Part shown: piece after piece, positions 13,363 to 25,330 of the stretch
How positions within the stretch are numbered: position 1 is the stretch's first letter
How the letters are laid out: each line of letters opens with the position of its first letter
NCBI GenBank assembly: GCA_024036415.1
Contig: JAMWET010007210.1
Location: 47,501-111,500 of the forward strand
DNA from: Prochilodus magdalenae
Lineage: Eukaryota > Chordata > Actinopteri > Characiformes > Prochilodontidae
Length of the DNA: 64,000 nucleotides
Direction of reading: 5' to 3'
Notes under the pieces: model-generated
Told to the model about the DNA's origin: nothing
Seen by the model: only the letters and a program-made list of their open reading frames with translations
Databases searched by the model: none
Program-made: the position numbers and the translations under genes

Positions 13363-14450
13363 ACAGCTTATTACATCTTATTACATCTTATTACAACTTA
13401 TTATAGCTTACTACATCTTATTACAGCTTATTACATCTTATTACATCTTATTACAGCTTATTACAGGCTATTACAGCTTACTACATCTTATTACAGCTTA
13501 TTACAGCTTACTACATCTTATTACAGCTTATTACAGGCTATTACAGCTTACTACATCTTATTACAGTTTATTACAGCTTACTACATCTTATTACAGCTTA
13601 TTACAGGCTATTACAGCTTACTACATCTTATTACAGTTTATTACAGCTTACTACATCTTATTACAGCTTTTTACAGCTTACTACATCTTATTACAGCTTA
13701 TTACAGGCTATTACAGCTTACTACATCTTATTACAGCTTATTACAGCTTACTACATCTTATTACAGCTTATTACAGGCTATTACATCTTACTACATCTTA
13801 TTACAGTTTATTACAGCTTACTACATCTTATTACAGCTTATTACAGGCTATTACAGCTTACTACAGCTTATTACAGCTTTTTACAGCTTACTACATCTTA
13901 TTACAGCTTATTACAGGCTATTACAGCTTACTACATCTTATTACAGCTTATTACAGCTTACTACATCTTATTACAGCTTATTACAGGCTATTACAGCTTA
14001 CTACATCTTATTACAGCTTATTACAGCTTACTACATCTTATTACAGCTTATTACAGGCTATTACAGCTTACTACATCTTATTACAGTTTATTACAGCTTA
14101 CTACATCTTATTACAGCTTATTACAGGCTATTACAGCTTATTACATCTTATTACAGCTTATTACAGGCTATTACAGTTTACTACATCTTATTACAGCTTA
14201 TTACAGCTTACTACATCTTATTACAGCTTTTTACAGCTTACTACAGCTTATTACAGCTTATTACAGCTTACTACATCTTATTACAGCTTATTACAGCTTA
14301 CTACATCTTATTACAGCTTTTTACAGCTTACTACAGCTTATTACAGCTTATTACAGCTTACTACATCTTATTACAGCTTATTACAGCTTACTACATCTTA
14401 TTACAGCTTATTACAGTTTATTACAGTTTATTACAGTTTATTACAGGCTA
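13363..14450 (+). repeat. 10-bp TTACA satellite with higher-order structure
   Basis: About 109 tandem 10-mers, chiefly TTACAGCTTA, CTACATCTTA, TTACAGGCTA and TTACAGTTTA. Variants are arranged in a repeating order: most of the array follows a seven-unit (about 70-bp) pattern, and the 3' part switches to a nine-unit (90-bp) pattern, since TTACAGCTTT recurs at 14221 and 14311. No stop codon occurs in any forward frame, but the predicted peptides are pure repeat products and not a gene. Confidence 0.95.
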
Positions 14451-14794
14451 TCTCTGCTTCAGCCTCACCCCACACATTGGAGGAATACGCTAACATGCCG
14501 CTCTCAGCTACTGGCAGCTCGATTGGCCGTCAGCTGTGGACTCACTGTAATGTCCCTGAACTCAGCATGAACAGTGTACTTTTGGCTTTTAGCTACTAGC
14601 TAGGTGAGACTGTTAACTGTGTGACACTGTGTCCAGAGGTTCGCACCCGAATCTTAAAGGTTAAAGGTCAAAAGGCAGTTATGCACTTGAGCGTTTAAAA
14701 CCATTTAGTGTTAAAACTGTTCTCAAACAATGTGTTTCTGTACTCAGTACTGAGAACTCATTAACCTTCACAGAATAAATATTTTCAAAACTTA

Positions 14795-14832
14795 AATTAT
14801 TATATTATATTATATTATATTATATTATATTA
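14795..14832. repeat. (ATATT)n microsatellite
   Basis: Simple pentanucleotide run, eight or so units, in AT-rich intron sequence. Confidence 0.9.
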
Positions 14833-17800
14833 ATCTGTAAATACAATTTCCATAACCAATATAGCCTCCCTAGTAACATCCACATAACAACAGCAACGTT
14901 TATCCAATATTCTCTTCTACCACATGCCTGAGAGCTCCTTTGAATGCACACACACTTTCCATGCTCCTACGTGCCAGGGAAGGCATTTGTGTACTGTATC
15001 TGATAATTATATTTTTCCACTTAAACCGAACAGCTGTAAATAAACGTATGGTGCTCTCTGACCTGCTGAACATTACTGTAGGTCAAGTCAGTGAGCACTT
15101 AAGCAAAACCACAAACCGCAAGTGAGCATGGATCAAGTGCGCAGTGCCATATCTGATACCACATGAACACAGTAGAGCTAGCTTACGCTCCCAGTAAATA
15201 CATATATATACATATTTCAGGTTTACCAGGTTTACCCGACTGGTGGCTATGATAAGATGCCAGTTATGAAACTTGATGAGGCCTCTTCTGAACACACTAG
15301 ATCAGATTAGATTAGATTTGGCCTAGAGGTGAAACCTGCAGGAAGCCAAATCTCCGGACGCAGAATTGATAACCACTGAATGAACAGTGAACGGGTTGGA
15401 CCTGCATGGAGTTAGTACACAGCTGCCGCACACGGTCTTTTGCCAACGCTCGTCAGCATCCGTGTCCAAATTGCCTTCATGCAATAACAGTTGTTCTCCA
15501 CAGCGGCCCGTGCTTCTCTCCCCGCTGTTGATGCGAAGGCAGTGTAAAGGAGCGCTGTGTGCGCGTACGCCGCTCGCCCGGCTCCAGAAGCCTGCCGGAT
15601 CCTCAGGGCTGGAGCGCTGCGTTGTGTGTGATAGAGATGGACTGCGTGAGGCCCCGGTTTAATTGGAATCAGATGGCCTCGCAGGTGCTACAGTGCAGCC
15701 GAACTACAGGCTGTTGTTTTGGACGTCGTCCACCTAATAGCGCATCCCCTTAGAGGCTAAAGGCGGTAATAGCTAACGCTGATTGCGCAAAAGCCAGTAG
15801 ATTGCTTTATTTATGGAGTGACACGGGGAAGCAGTGTTGAAGACTTCATCTCAGCTGTATGTTTAGCCAGGGTAAATGTTTGTGGTGGCGGCACCCGGGT
15901 GGATTGCCTTCTCTCCATCGTAAACTTGAGGAGCATTGACAGGGCCCTGTCGGCCCGGCCTGCTGTGCGTGTGCGTGTGTGTGTGTGTTTGTTTGAACCC
16001 GTGCTGAGGATGGGTGTTTTTGTGCTCGACTAAGTGCCTTCATCCATGTTCAGCCTGTGCCTCTCTGTTTTGTCTCTGTGATTGCTGAAGAATAATCCCG
16101 TAAATATGCTCCAATTATGCTTGCAAATATAGTCATTTGCATTCAGGCGGCCTTCCATCTAGCAGCGAGGGAGGGTGCGGCGCTCTTATTCATTTAACCT
16201 AACCTAGAAAACAGGAAAGGATTGGGTGGGGAGGGTGGGGGGCGCACTCAATCGTTGCCTTGATAAAGCCAGTTTCTGATGGAGGCCAGCCTCCACGCTA
16301 ATTTCCCCAGCACTGTTAGCCTGATTGAATGTTTTTAATCTGATTATTACTAGTCAATGACTACATGATGGTGCACAGCCACGAGTGGAGCGCGCCTGTG
16401 CTGATTAGCCTGGCGTCTGATTGTTGTAACCTTTAACTGGAGTCGCTTACAGAGCTGGAGTATATTGTGCATGTGATAATGGCTCGCTGGTATTTACAGA
16501 ACGGAGTAACATTTCGCTTTATTCCACTGCGAGCTCACGCGCCGCGGCGCTGCTCTGACCCGAACGGCGTGGAGCTGACATTTCTCTGACGACGGGTGTT
16601 ATCATTGTTTATTATTTTTACTCATTTACCCGAAACAGCTTCAGAGTTCGTTATTGTTGCTGACATTTCTCCAAGACGCCTTAACGCTGGTGCTGCTCTT
16701 GCCTGCTTCTCCCTCTCCTCTCTCACCCCCGACCCCAAGCTTTCTCCCCTCTGACCATTTCTGTGTGAAAGATTAATTTACCTCTCTCTTCTTTCTCTCT
16801 TTCTTTTTTCTTTCCCTTTTTCTTACTAACACCAAAGCCTCCAATTCCTGGATTGGTCATTGTTTATCTTCTGCTAATCTCCCTTAAGTACTAACATTAA
16901 CCCTTTCATGGAATGTGAATCATCTGTTAACATTGCCCACTTGCGGGGGGAAGAGAGATCTAAGCTTATTGATCGGATCTGTAAACTCTTATTGACCTTG
17001 ATCAACCGGAGGGCAGAGGAATGACTAGTAGTGAAGTTTTATGATATGGTTAAGTTTGCTGAAACAGTTTTTGGAATTTTTTTGCCTTTTTGGTAAAGTT
17101 TATGGTATTTAATTTTGCTCTCCCTCCCTTGTTTTTTTTTCTTTTTCGAAGCACGCAGGGGTTGGACTCCCTACGGTAAACAAACTGCATTATATGGTAG
17201 ATATCACATTCTAATTGTCTAGTTTGGTTTGGGCCTTTCCTTTTTTTTTTATCTCTTTTTGCTTTTACTGTGCAGAAACTACAAAAAGACATGACAAAAT
17301 TGGCATCAGTTCGAAGGTGCCGTGCAAAATTTCATTTTCTGGCATTCACGACTCTCACTATTTTTGAATATGGTTCATGAATCCCATCTTCCTCTTTACA
17401 TTGTCCACAACCCACTAAACACAACTCCATTCAATGTTTATTTTGATCCTGTTCGTTTTCAGACACACATCATTCAGCTGAAATTTAAAAGAGCAACAAA
17501 TATTCTATAAAACTAAATTGTTAAACAAAGACTAACAGTAAGGCCTTGCCAAGTAAGGCTTTAAAAATGAATGTTAATTTTTTTTTTTATTACAGCAGAC
17601 ATGACGTGCATTTTTATCTGTTAAAATGTATTCATTTTTAATAAATGGTATAGATTTATTTTTCAGGATCATACATTTTACAGTCCAAGAAGTGTCAAGC
17701 GGTACAACCACATTAATAAATAAATAAAAACAGTATTAAAAACTAAGATATATAAAAAAAAATTCAAAACAAAAATAGTGTTTAATGTTTGATAAACAAT

Positions 17801-19302
17801 AACACACTCAGTAATGTATGCATATCAAATAAATATAACCAAAACACATTTTTATTGATCTTTTATTTTATAAATTTTATTGATTTTTTTTTTATCTGGG
17901 CTTAAACAACATCACTCACTAAACTGAACCAGCTTTCATTTTCTGTTCAGGATTTCTGACCTTGCCATTGCACCATGCAGGTAATGTAGGGTCTCTCTAA
18001 ATGATGCAACGCCATGCCCACTCTTTCTTAAAGGCATGTCAGATTGGAAGTGTCCTGTTTTGTAGTGATTTAAAAGGTTTCAAACCTCAAATTACACCAA
18101 GTTATTTATTTACAACTGTGCTTCACCTAATTACCCTTTTTAATCATTTACCTAGTCATCATTTATATTTATGGTAGGCGGTTACACCGCTCGACATTTG
18201 GACCGAACTTGTGTGACATGAAAGAGGCATTGCAGGATAATGTGATGTATGTCATGTACTCCTAAATTATTTTTAGGACCAAAAAAATAAAAAATGCACG
18301 GCGTGTCATTGACCTCGGTATATTTTGTCGACACCTCCACCTCATTATTTCTAAATATGTCTCTTCAAAATTTCAGTTCTGATGTGTGCTCCAGCCAGAA
18401 TGCAAAGCTCAGGCTTCTCTCGCCGTGTCCAGTTATTCTTTTTGCAACTACAGAACCTGATCCCCGTCATACGCAGCCGCTTTCTCCCCTCCTGCTGCGT
18501 TTGCTCGTATTTTACCTTTCAGTTTGGGACTTTAGTGAATGCTGCATCATTTCATACAGCTTTTGGATGCACAAGTGTGAATAAACTGTATGACGTCGCA
18601 TTTAATTATTCAAATTTTTGCCAGGGAAAAAAAAAACCCCGCGCTAATAAGCAGTGTTTTCATGCATTGTGTCCATATCTGTCAAATTAATCAGGAACAA
18701 GAGGAGAGACAAAAGAGTGGGGGAGGCTTTCATCTTGCGAACGGATAGTGAGTGAGCGCTACGCCGCATGAGTGCAAGCCCAGGCTCCGCCGCTCCTTTT
18801 AGAGTTCAGAATAAAGCCAGTGTGTTGGTGTATCTCGTGGTTTGCAGGACTCAGCTTGATGAGCATGTGTCAAAATGTTGGAAGGCATCATAATGACAAG
18901 CTTACACTAGATACCATTCATGTAAAACCCTCTACTGTGCATCATTTAAATCCAAAAAGGTTGAACAAAGAGCTTTAGATCTCTAATATTACATGGTTCG
19001 ATGGAACTAATTGAGATTATCATGATGTATCAGGAGGAGGAGGCAAATTACGAGATGTGGTAATGGTTGTAGTACGGAGAATAGAAGCAGCTGGCTCATA
19101 TAAGTGTGATGTGTCTAAATGCTCCACTTTTTATTTTTTAATTTTTCACTTTTAAACTGAAGGTTTCTAAATGGTTCTTGGGTCGGATGTCTGGGAATAA
19201 AGCTTAGAACCCGTATGGAACCCTAACCCTAAAGATAAGATAAGATAAGATGCAACCCAACAGCACTTTACACACAAAATAATTAAACATAGGGCTAAAA
19301 TA

Positions 19303-19530
19303 TATCAAATCAAATCAAATCAAATCAAATTTATTTATATAGTGCTTTCACCAACTGATGATGTCTCAAAGCAGCTTTACAGTAATCAGTAATAATTCAT
19401 TAAGGAGAGAAAAGGAAGAAGCCCTCGGTGAGCAAGCCGTAGGCGACAGCGGCAAGGATAAACTCCCTCAAGCAGAAGGAGGAAACCTTGGGAGGAACCA
19501 GACTCACGCGGGGGGATCCATCCTCCCCAA
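19303..19530 (+). repeat. Fish interspersed repeat with AAATC head
   Basis: An (AAATC)n stretch leads into TTTATTTATATAGTGCTTTC, then CTCAAAGCAGCTTTACAG, GGCAAGGATAAACTCCCTC and GGAAACCTTGGGAGGAACCA. This word order is a very common dispersed repeat of teleost genomes. It lies directly upstream of the 14-bp minisatellite, which may have grown from its tail. Confidence 0.65.
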
Positions 19531-19569
19531 ACTACAATTTGAAATTGTTCAAGTAACATTAATTGTTAA

Positions 19570-21942
19570 GTATATAAAGCCTAAAAGTATATAAAGCCTA
19601 GTATATAAAGCCTAGTATATAAAGCCTAGTATATAAAGCCTAGTATATAAAGCCTAGTATATAAAGCCTAGTACATAAAGCCTAGTATATAAAGCCTAGT
19701 ACATAAAGCCTAGTATATAAAGCCTAGTACATAAAGCCTAGTACATAAAGCCTAGTATATAAAGCCTAGTACATAAAGCCTAGTACATAAAGCCTAGCAT
19801 ATAAAGCCTAGTACATAAAGCCTAGTACATAAAGCCTAGCATATAAAGCCTAGTACATAAAGCCTAGTACATAAAGCCTAGTACATAAAGCCTAGTATAT
19901 AAAGCCTAGTACATAAAGCCTAGTACATAAAGCCTAGCATATAAAGCCTAGTAAATAAAAGCCTAGTACAATAATAAAGCCTAGTATATAAAGCCTAGTA
20001 CACTAAAGCCTAGTACATAAAAGCCCCTAGTACATAAAGCCTAGTAAATAATAAAGGGCCTAGTACATAAAAGGCCTAGTACATAGAGCCTAGTAATAAA
20101 AGCCTAGTACAATAAAGCCTAGTATATAAAGCCTAGTACATAAAGCCTAGTTTATATAAAAGCCCAGTACATAAAGCCTAGCATATAAATATAAAGCCTA
20201 GTATAAAAGCCTAGTATATAAAGCCCAGTACATAAAAAGCCTAGGGTATATATAAAGCCTAGTAAAAATATAAAGCCTAGTATATAAAAGCCTAAGTAAA
20301 AGCCATGTATAAAAGCCTTTAGTACAAATAAAGCCTAGTATATAAAGCCCTAGTATATTTAAAGGCCTAAGTAGCCTGTATATAAAGCCTAGGTAAAAGC
20401 CTTAGTATATAGAGCCTATGTACATAAAGCCCTAGTATATAAAGCCTAGTATATAAAGCCTGGTAGTACATATAAAAGCCTAGTATATAAAGCCTAGTAG
20501 TATAATAATAAAGCCTGCGTATATAAAGCCTAGTATATAAAGCCTAGTACATAGAGCCTAGCATAAAGCCCTAGTAAAATAAAGCCTATATAAAGCTTTA
20601 GTATATATAAAAGCCTAGTATATAAAGCCTAGTATTAAGTAAATATATAAAGCCTGCTATATAAAGCCTAGTATATAAAAGCCTAGTATATAAAGCCTAG
20701 TATATAAAGCCTTAGTATATAAAGCCTAAGGTATAGCCTAGTATATAAAGCCTTAGTACAATAAAAGCCTAGTAATATAAAAGCTAGTAATTAAATTAAA
20801 GCCTAGTATATAAAAGCCCTTAGTAAAAATAAAGCCCTAGTTACAATACAAGCCTAGTATATAAAGCCCTAGTTACATAAAAAAAAGCCTAGTACAATAA
20901 AAGCCTAGTATTAAAAAGTATATAAAGCCTAGTATTATAAAGCCTATTAGATAAAGCCTAGTACATAAAGCCTAGTAACATTAAAAAAGCCTGCTAATAT
21001 AAAGCCTAGTACATAAAGCCTAGTATATAAAGCCTGGTATATAAAGCCTAGTATATAAAGCCTGGTATATAAAGCCTAGTATATAAAGCCTAGTACATAA
21101 AGCCTAGTACAAAAAGCCTGTTATATGAAGCTTAGTACATAAAGCCTAGTATATAAAGCCTAGTATATAAAGCCTAGTATATAAAGCCTAGTATATAAAG
21201 CCTAGTATATAAAGCCTAGTATATAAAGCCTAGTATATAGAGCCTAGTATATAAAGCCTAGTATATAAAGCCTAGTATATAAAGCCTAGTACATAAAGCC
21301 TAGCATATAAAGCCTAGTATATAAAGCCTAGTATATAAAGCCTAGTATATAAAGCCTAGTATATAAAGCCTAGTATATAAAGCCTAGTATATAAAGCCTA
21401 GTATATAAAGCCTAGTATATAGAGCCTAGTACATAAAGCCTAGTATATAAAGCCTGGTATATAAAGCCTGGTATATAAAGCCTGGTATATAAAGCCTAGT
21501 ATATAAAGCCTAGTACATAAAGCCTAGTACATAAAGCCTAGTATATAAAGCCTAGTATATAAAGCCTAGTATATAAAGCCTAGTATATAAAGCCTAGTAC
21601 ATAAAGCCTAGTACATAAAGCCTAGTATATAAAGCCTAGTACATAAAGCCTAGTATATAAAGCCTAGTACATAAAGCCTGGTATATAAAGCCTAGTACAT
21701 AAAGCCTAGTATATAAAGCTTAGTATATAGAGCCTAGTACATAAAGCCTAGTACATAAAGCCTAGTATATAAAGCTTAGTATATAAAGCCTAGTATATAA
21801 AGCCTAGTATATAAAGCCTAGTATATAAAGCCTAGTACATAAAGCCTAGTATATAAAGCCTAGTATATAAAGCCTGGTATATAAAGCCTAGTATATAAAG
21901 CCTAGTATATAAAGCCTAGTATATAAAGCCTAGTATATAAAG
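19570..21942 (+). repeat. 14-bp minisatellite with a TATATAAAG unit
   Basis: About 2.37 kb, roughly 170 copies of GTATATAAAGCCTA, with a common GTACATAAAGCCTA variant and rarer GCATATAAAGCCTA and GTATATAAAGCCTG types. The outer parts (19570-19950 and 21135-21942) keep exact 14-bp spacing. The middle (about 19950-21130) is full of one- to few-base insertions and deletions. Most units contain a match to the TATA-box consensus. Confidence 0.97.
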
Positions 21943-24026
21943 TGCAAAAGTGAGAGAGACAGAGGGAAAAAAATAAAAATAAAATAAAAATAAAACAATA
22001 ATATACATATATACACATTGCCTAAAAAATATTTAAATATAATAAATGACTATAAAAAATGTATATTCTAAACAGACAATAGACAGACGAGACAGCAGTT
22101 AGTTATTTTACATTCTATGGATAGCTTATAGAGTTATAATTACTGCAAATTAATAGTTTATATTTTTTCTGTTGAAAGGGTTTTGAGACACCTACTAGTG
22201 ACACAAAAGGAATCAGCTGTGAGTTTGGTGCCGGGGTGTCAGATGAGTGATGGGCCTGAGCTGAACATATGTGTTTTGCTTGCACCAACTAAGAATAGAA
22301 GACGTCAGCCCACTGGCTTGAAGCAATCTCCTGCTTGTTCCCACCCACAAAGTCAGCCCCGCCCCCTGACCGACTGAAGGAAAATCCTCCCCCTCTTTAT
22401 TGTTCTCTCTCTTCGGCTTAGTGCATAACTCGGTCCTGTATCTCAGCTTTATTAATTGGCTGCTTTATGGGTTTATAGATTATACGTGTTTATTTGAGAT
22501 ATGGAGGTTGACTCCCACCCGTGGCTCAGGTCATTTCGGATGAGGTCAGGCAGTTAATATCCAGCAGCTGGTATTCGCTCAAAGCAGAGTGCTGTATAAA
22601 ACCTGTAGCAGTAAGAACATATGGAATGTGCGTAGGTAGAGCTGAGGGAGGGTATAGATTTGCTAGAGCCACACAGTTTCACTCCTGCATCACCAGTGTT
22701 TATTTCATTCTAGCATCCTGTTGCACGTTACGCTCGCTAGCATCTGTGTCCCAGCGTGTGCTACACCTGGTCTGCCAGGCATGGCTTTAATCGTGCTTAC
22801 ACGCGTTTATTTATATTTGTTTTTTTCCACTGCATGACTGAAGCCCTGTTCAACCCCTTTATTTCGCTTATTTGGTTTGTGTTGCTATGCGCTTCTGCTT
22901 TCCCCCCCTTTGGAGTCCTCCTCTTCCCTTTCTGCCTGGAGTCTCTTTCTTTTCAGGACACGTTATGGACTTCAGTTTCAGGACCTACCTAATGATGAGT
23001 TCCATCAGTTGTGGCATTTCTTTAATATCAGTTTCTTTAGGGTCAGCGATATGTTAGTTCCTGAAAGTGGATAACTGCGTCTGGATATTAATATCTCTGG
23101 ACACTGCACTCTGTGAACATCCAGTACACAGCGGTAATTAGTACAACGATTTGGCGTAGCTGGAGACAGACAGCCTGCAATCCTGAAGAATTTGGATGCC
23201 TGTCTGTCTTTACAATATGCTACAGTTTCAGATCTTCCCAGCAAATCAGAGTGGTGTTTATGAAAACGGAGTGTAGCAGATGTGTTTATACACCACTCTT
23301 GGCTCGGATGCTGGGACGTGTTGGCACATTTACATTGGTGAGAGTAAGTTATTTTCCCCGAGCCTTCATTAAACCAGTTTCTGCTACCATGTGTTTATTC
23401 CCGCTCGTCCTGAAACTGCCGTCCACACTGTCCTGCCACCATGCATGGCTTTTATATGACTCCACTGAAGCCTATCATGTCCAGAAAGTATCTCTTTGAA
23501 GACGATTCTGCCAGAATTTACAGAAGACTGTTAAATCTGTCTTGAATTGACTAGCGCTAGCACACCTACACTTCTGACTTCTGTTCTACTAACAGCCATT
23601 TCTGTGTCTGGTTCCCCCTTTATACTAATATAGTCACCTTTACATCACCTGCTAACTCACTCAACATGTAGAGGTCTACACGCCCCTCTCCACTTGCCTC
23701 TTTCTCCTCTTGCACACTAACTTGTAGATGCTAGCTAGCATGCACACAAGAGCCTACCCTCATGCAACAAAGCAGCAACAGCAGACATAAAAATGCGTTG
23801 CCCTTTATCACAGAATGCACCTGGAACAAAACAAGAGGGACGCAGGAAAAGAAAGTTATCAGCTCAGTTTTGTTTTTTTATTTTTGTATATGGAGGTAAT
23901 GAGTAGATTTGGTCGTTACTGAATCGAAAGATTTTTTTCTCTCTCCTTGTTTCTCTCCCTCTCTCACTCTCTCTCTCCCTCCGTCCTTCGTCTCTCTTTC
24001 CTCCCTGACCTTTGATGCGCGCTCAG

Positions 24027-24188
24027 GTCACCATATCCGTGGACGGCTTGCTGACCACCACCGGCTACACTCAGGAGGACTACACCATGCTGGGTTCAGA
24101 TGATTTCTTCTATGTGGGTGGCAGTCCAAACACCGCTGACCTGCCCGGCTCCCCTGTCAGCAACAACTTCATGGGCTGCCTCAAAGAT
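24027..24188 (+). CDS. nrxn2: nrxn2 exon, second half of LNS2
   Basis: This 162-bp phase 0-0 exon encodes 54 residues: [19 protein letters not shown], then [31 protein letters not shown]. It is almost identical to the vertebrate neurexin LNS2 C-terminal half. MGCLKD carries the first cysteine of the LNS disulfide. The acceptor is GCGCTCAG after a long CT-rich tract and the donor is GATGTGAGT. Joining directly to the previous exon gives NLRQ-VTISVD, the SS2-minus form. In mammals an 8- to 15-residue SS2 cassette can be inserted exactly here. Confidence 0.97.
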
Positions 24189-24619
24189 GTGAGTACTGGC
24201 TCCAAATCAGTACGCAAGCCTGCTGCGATGGTTTGCAGCAGTTGACCTGTCCATGCCCCGCCCACATTAATGTGTTTGTTGTTCACACCTGTAGCGCACA
24301 AATCAGTTTTTGTTAGCATCGCTGCAGCGGTGCCTCCACTGTGTGATATATCGCAGAGTTTTCCACATGTACATGTTTCTCAGTTGTTGAGATGTAAAGA
24401 AAGTTATTTAGATAGGGCTGATGTGATGTCTGAGAACTGTGTGGGCGGGGCTAATCAGCAGCTTGTTTGGCAACTCTCCATACAACACTCCTAGCCTGCT
24501 CCTCTGCTCATTCAGAACTCATTATCCAGCTTTTATGTGAAACTGAAGGGAAAAAAAGTCACAGACTAGTAGACATGCAGACAGATGGACAGATGGGCTG
24601 AGAGACAAATGGATGGATG

Positions 24620-25330
24620 AAGCAGCACGAGAATGAACAGATATCAGAGAGCCGACAATGCACAGAGTGACCCAGCAGAAACCACATTCAGCATGCAGGG
24701 ATGCCCTTCACCACGTCAGCTTTGCCAGAGACTGCAGTGGTGTCGTGCCAGGCTGTCATGTAATGCCCTCAGTGATGAGTCCCGCTTCTTGGTGGACATG
24801 AGCAACGTCCTGGTGTCATCAACACTCTATCCCTACAGAGAAATCTCCAGGAACTGCTTGAGAATATTAAAGCACCATCTCAGGACACCATTAGGAACCT
24901 CCATACCGAGACGTCTGGCATGTTGGGTGTAACGGTCACTTAAGGCAGGTGCGCATGTGCACGGTGGAGAGCCGGAGCGAATAATGGAGAGTGTGGAGGA
25001 AGACGGGGGAGAGAATGTGCGTGAGGTGAACTGTACTAGGTTGTAGCCTGGGTTTTCCAGCTGGTGTTATCTGGGAACGAGAGAAGTCTCTGTGCTCTCA
25101 TTGTTCATTAAGCTGACTCCGAAACCCCTTCACAACGTGTTCCCTGCGTGTCTCTTCATGGAAGCTAAGTATCCACCTCTCTACGAGAGCACCCACCTAA
25201 CACCATACTTCCATTCGTTACAGGGGTTAGCAAACACGGCGGCCCGACACCGTACTGAGAGACAGACTTCTGTATGTGTAGCTCAATAAATATTGATCAT
25301 ATCAGTCTAAATTTATCATCAGTTATTGAT
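24620..25330 (+). mobile_element. Decayed Tc1-like transposon, nested insertion inside
   Basis: The part near 24690-24910 contains a decayed GTGATGAGTCCCGCTTCTTG (the SDESRF region around the first catalytic aspartate of Tc1 transposases) and ACACCATTAGGAACCTCCAT (the C-terminal region). Its 3' end from 25228 (TAGCAAACACGGCGGCCCGA, CAGTCTAAATTTATCATCAG) is closely matched by the relic ending at 28245. The frame is destroyed by many changes. Left border not resolved. Confidence 0.6.
24928..25222 (+). mobile_element. Probable solo LTR nested in a Tc1 relic
   Basis: A 295-bp insertion bounded by TGTAACGG and CCATTCGTTACA, that is TG...CA ends with a short inverted repeat, as in LTR retrotransposons. 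The internal GTTCATTAAGCTGACTCC resembles the R-U5 part of fish LTRs. Comparing with the sister relic at 28130-28150 shows the insertion splits otherwise continuous sequence. Flanks TTGGG and GGGGT give only a weak target duplication. No internal coding region is present. Confidence 0.5.

Larger units (their letters stand above)
12368..24026 (+). other. nrxn2: Intron between the LNS2 exons (11.7 kb)
   Basis: GTAGTG donor and GCGCTCAG acceptor, phase 0. Contents: a fish interspersed repeat near 12490-12640; unique sequence to 13362; the TTACA array (13363-14450); a short TATAT-type microsatellite (about 14795-14832); a motif-rich unique stretch (about 16030-16520) that looks like a conserved noncoding candidate; AT-rich sequence without recognised features (16520-19300); a fish interspersed repeat (19303-19530) joined to the 14-bp minisatellite (19570-21942); and unremarkable sequence to the acceptor. 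The SS2 cassette exon expected in this intron was looked for by eye and not recognised. Confidence 0.85.

Noticed and set aside
13237..14599. Two long forward frames (over 400 codons) through the TTACA array
   Set aside because: They are pure translations of a 10-bp repeat with no stop codon in any forward frame; no codon bias or domain supports a gene.
17951..17980. Short segment between TTCTGTTCAG and GTAATG as a possible SS2 cassette
   Set aside because: It reads into a stop in the required phase and shows no HSGIGHAM-like peptide.
13363..21942. CRISPR-like direct repeats
   Set aside because: The arrays are head-to-tail tandem repeats without unique spacers in a vertebrate intron.
22183..23499. 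Several frames of 60-130 codons upstream of the second LNS2 exon
   Set aside because: Short, unconserved-looking, without splice logic or known domains; expected by chance in intron sequence.
24012..24026. Earlier start for the second LNS2 exon from ATG 24015
   Set aside because: The AG at 24025-24026 with phase 0 continuity to NLRQ fixes the exon start at 24027; the upstream codons are intron.
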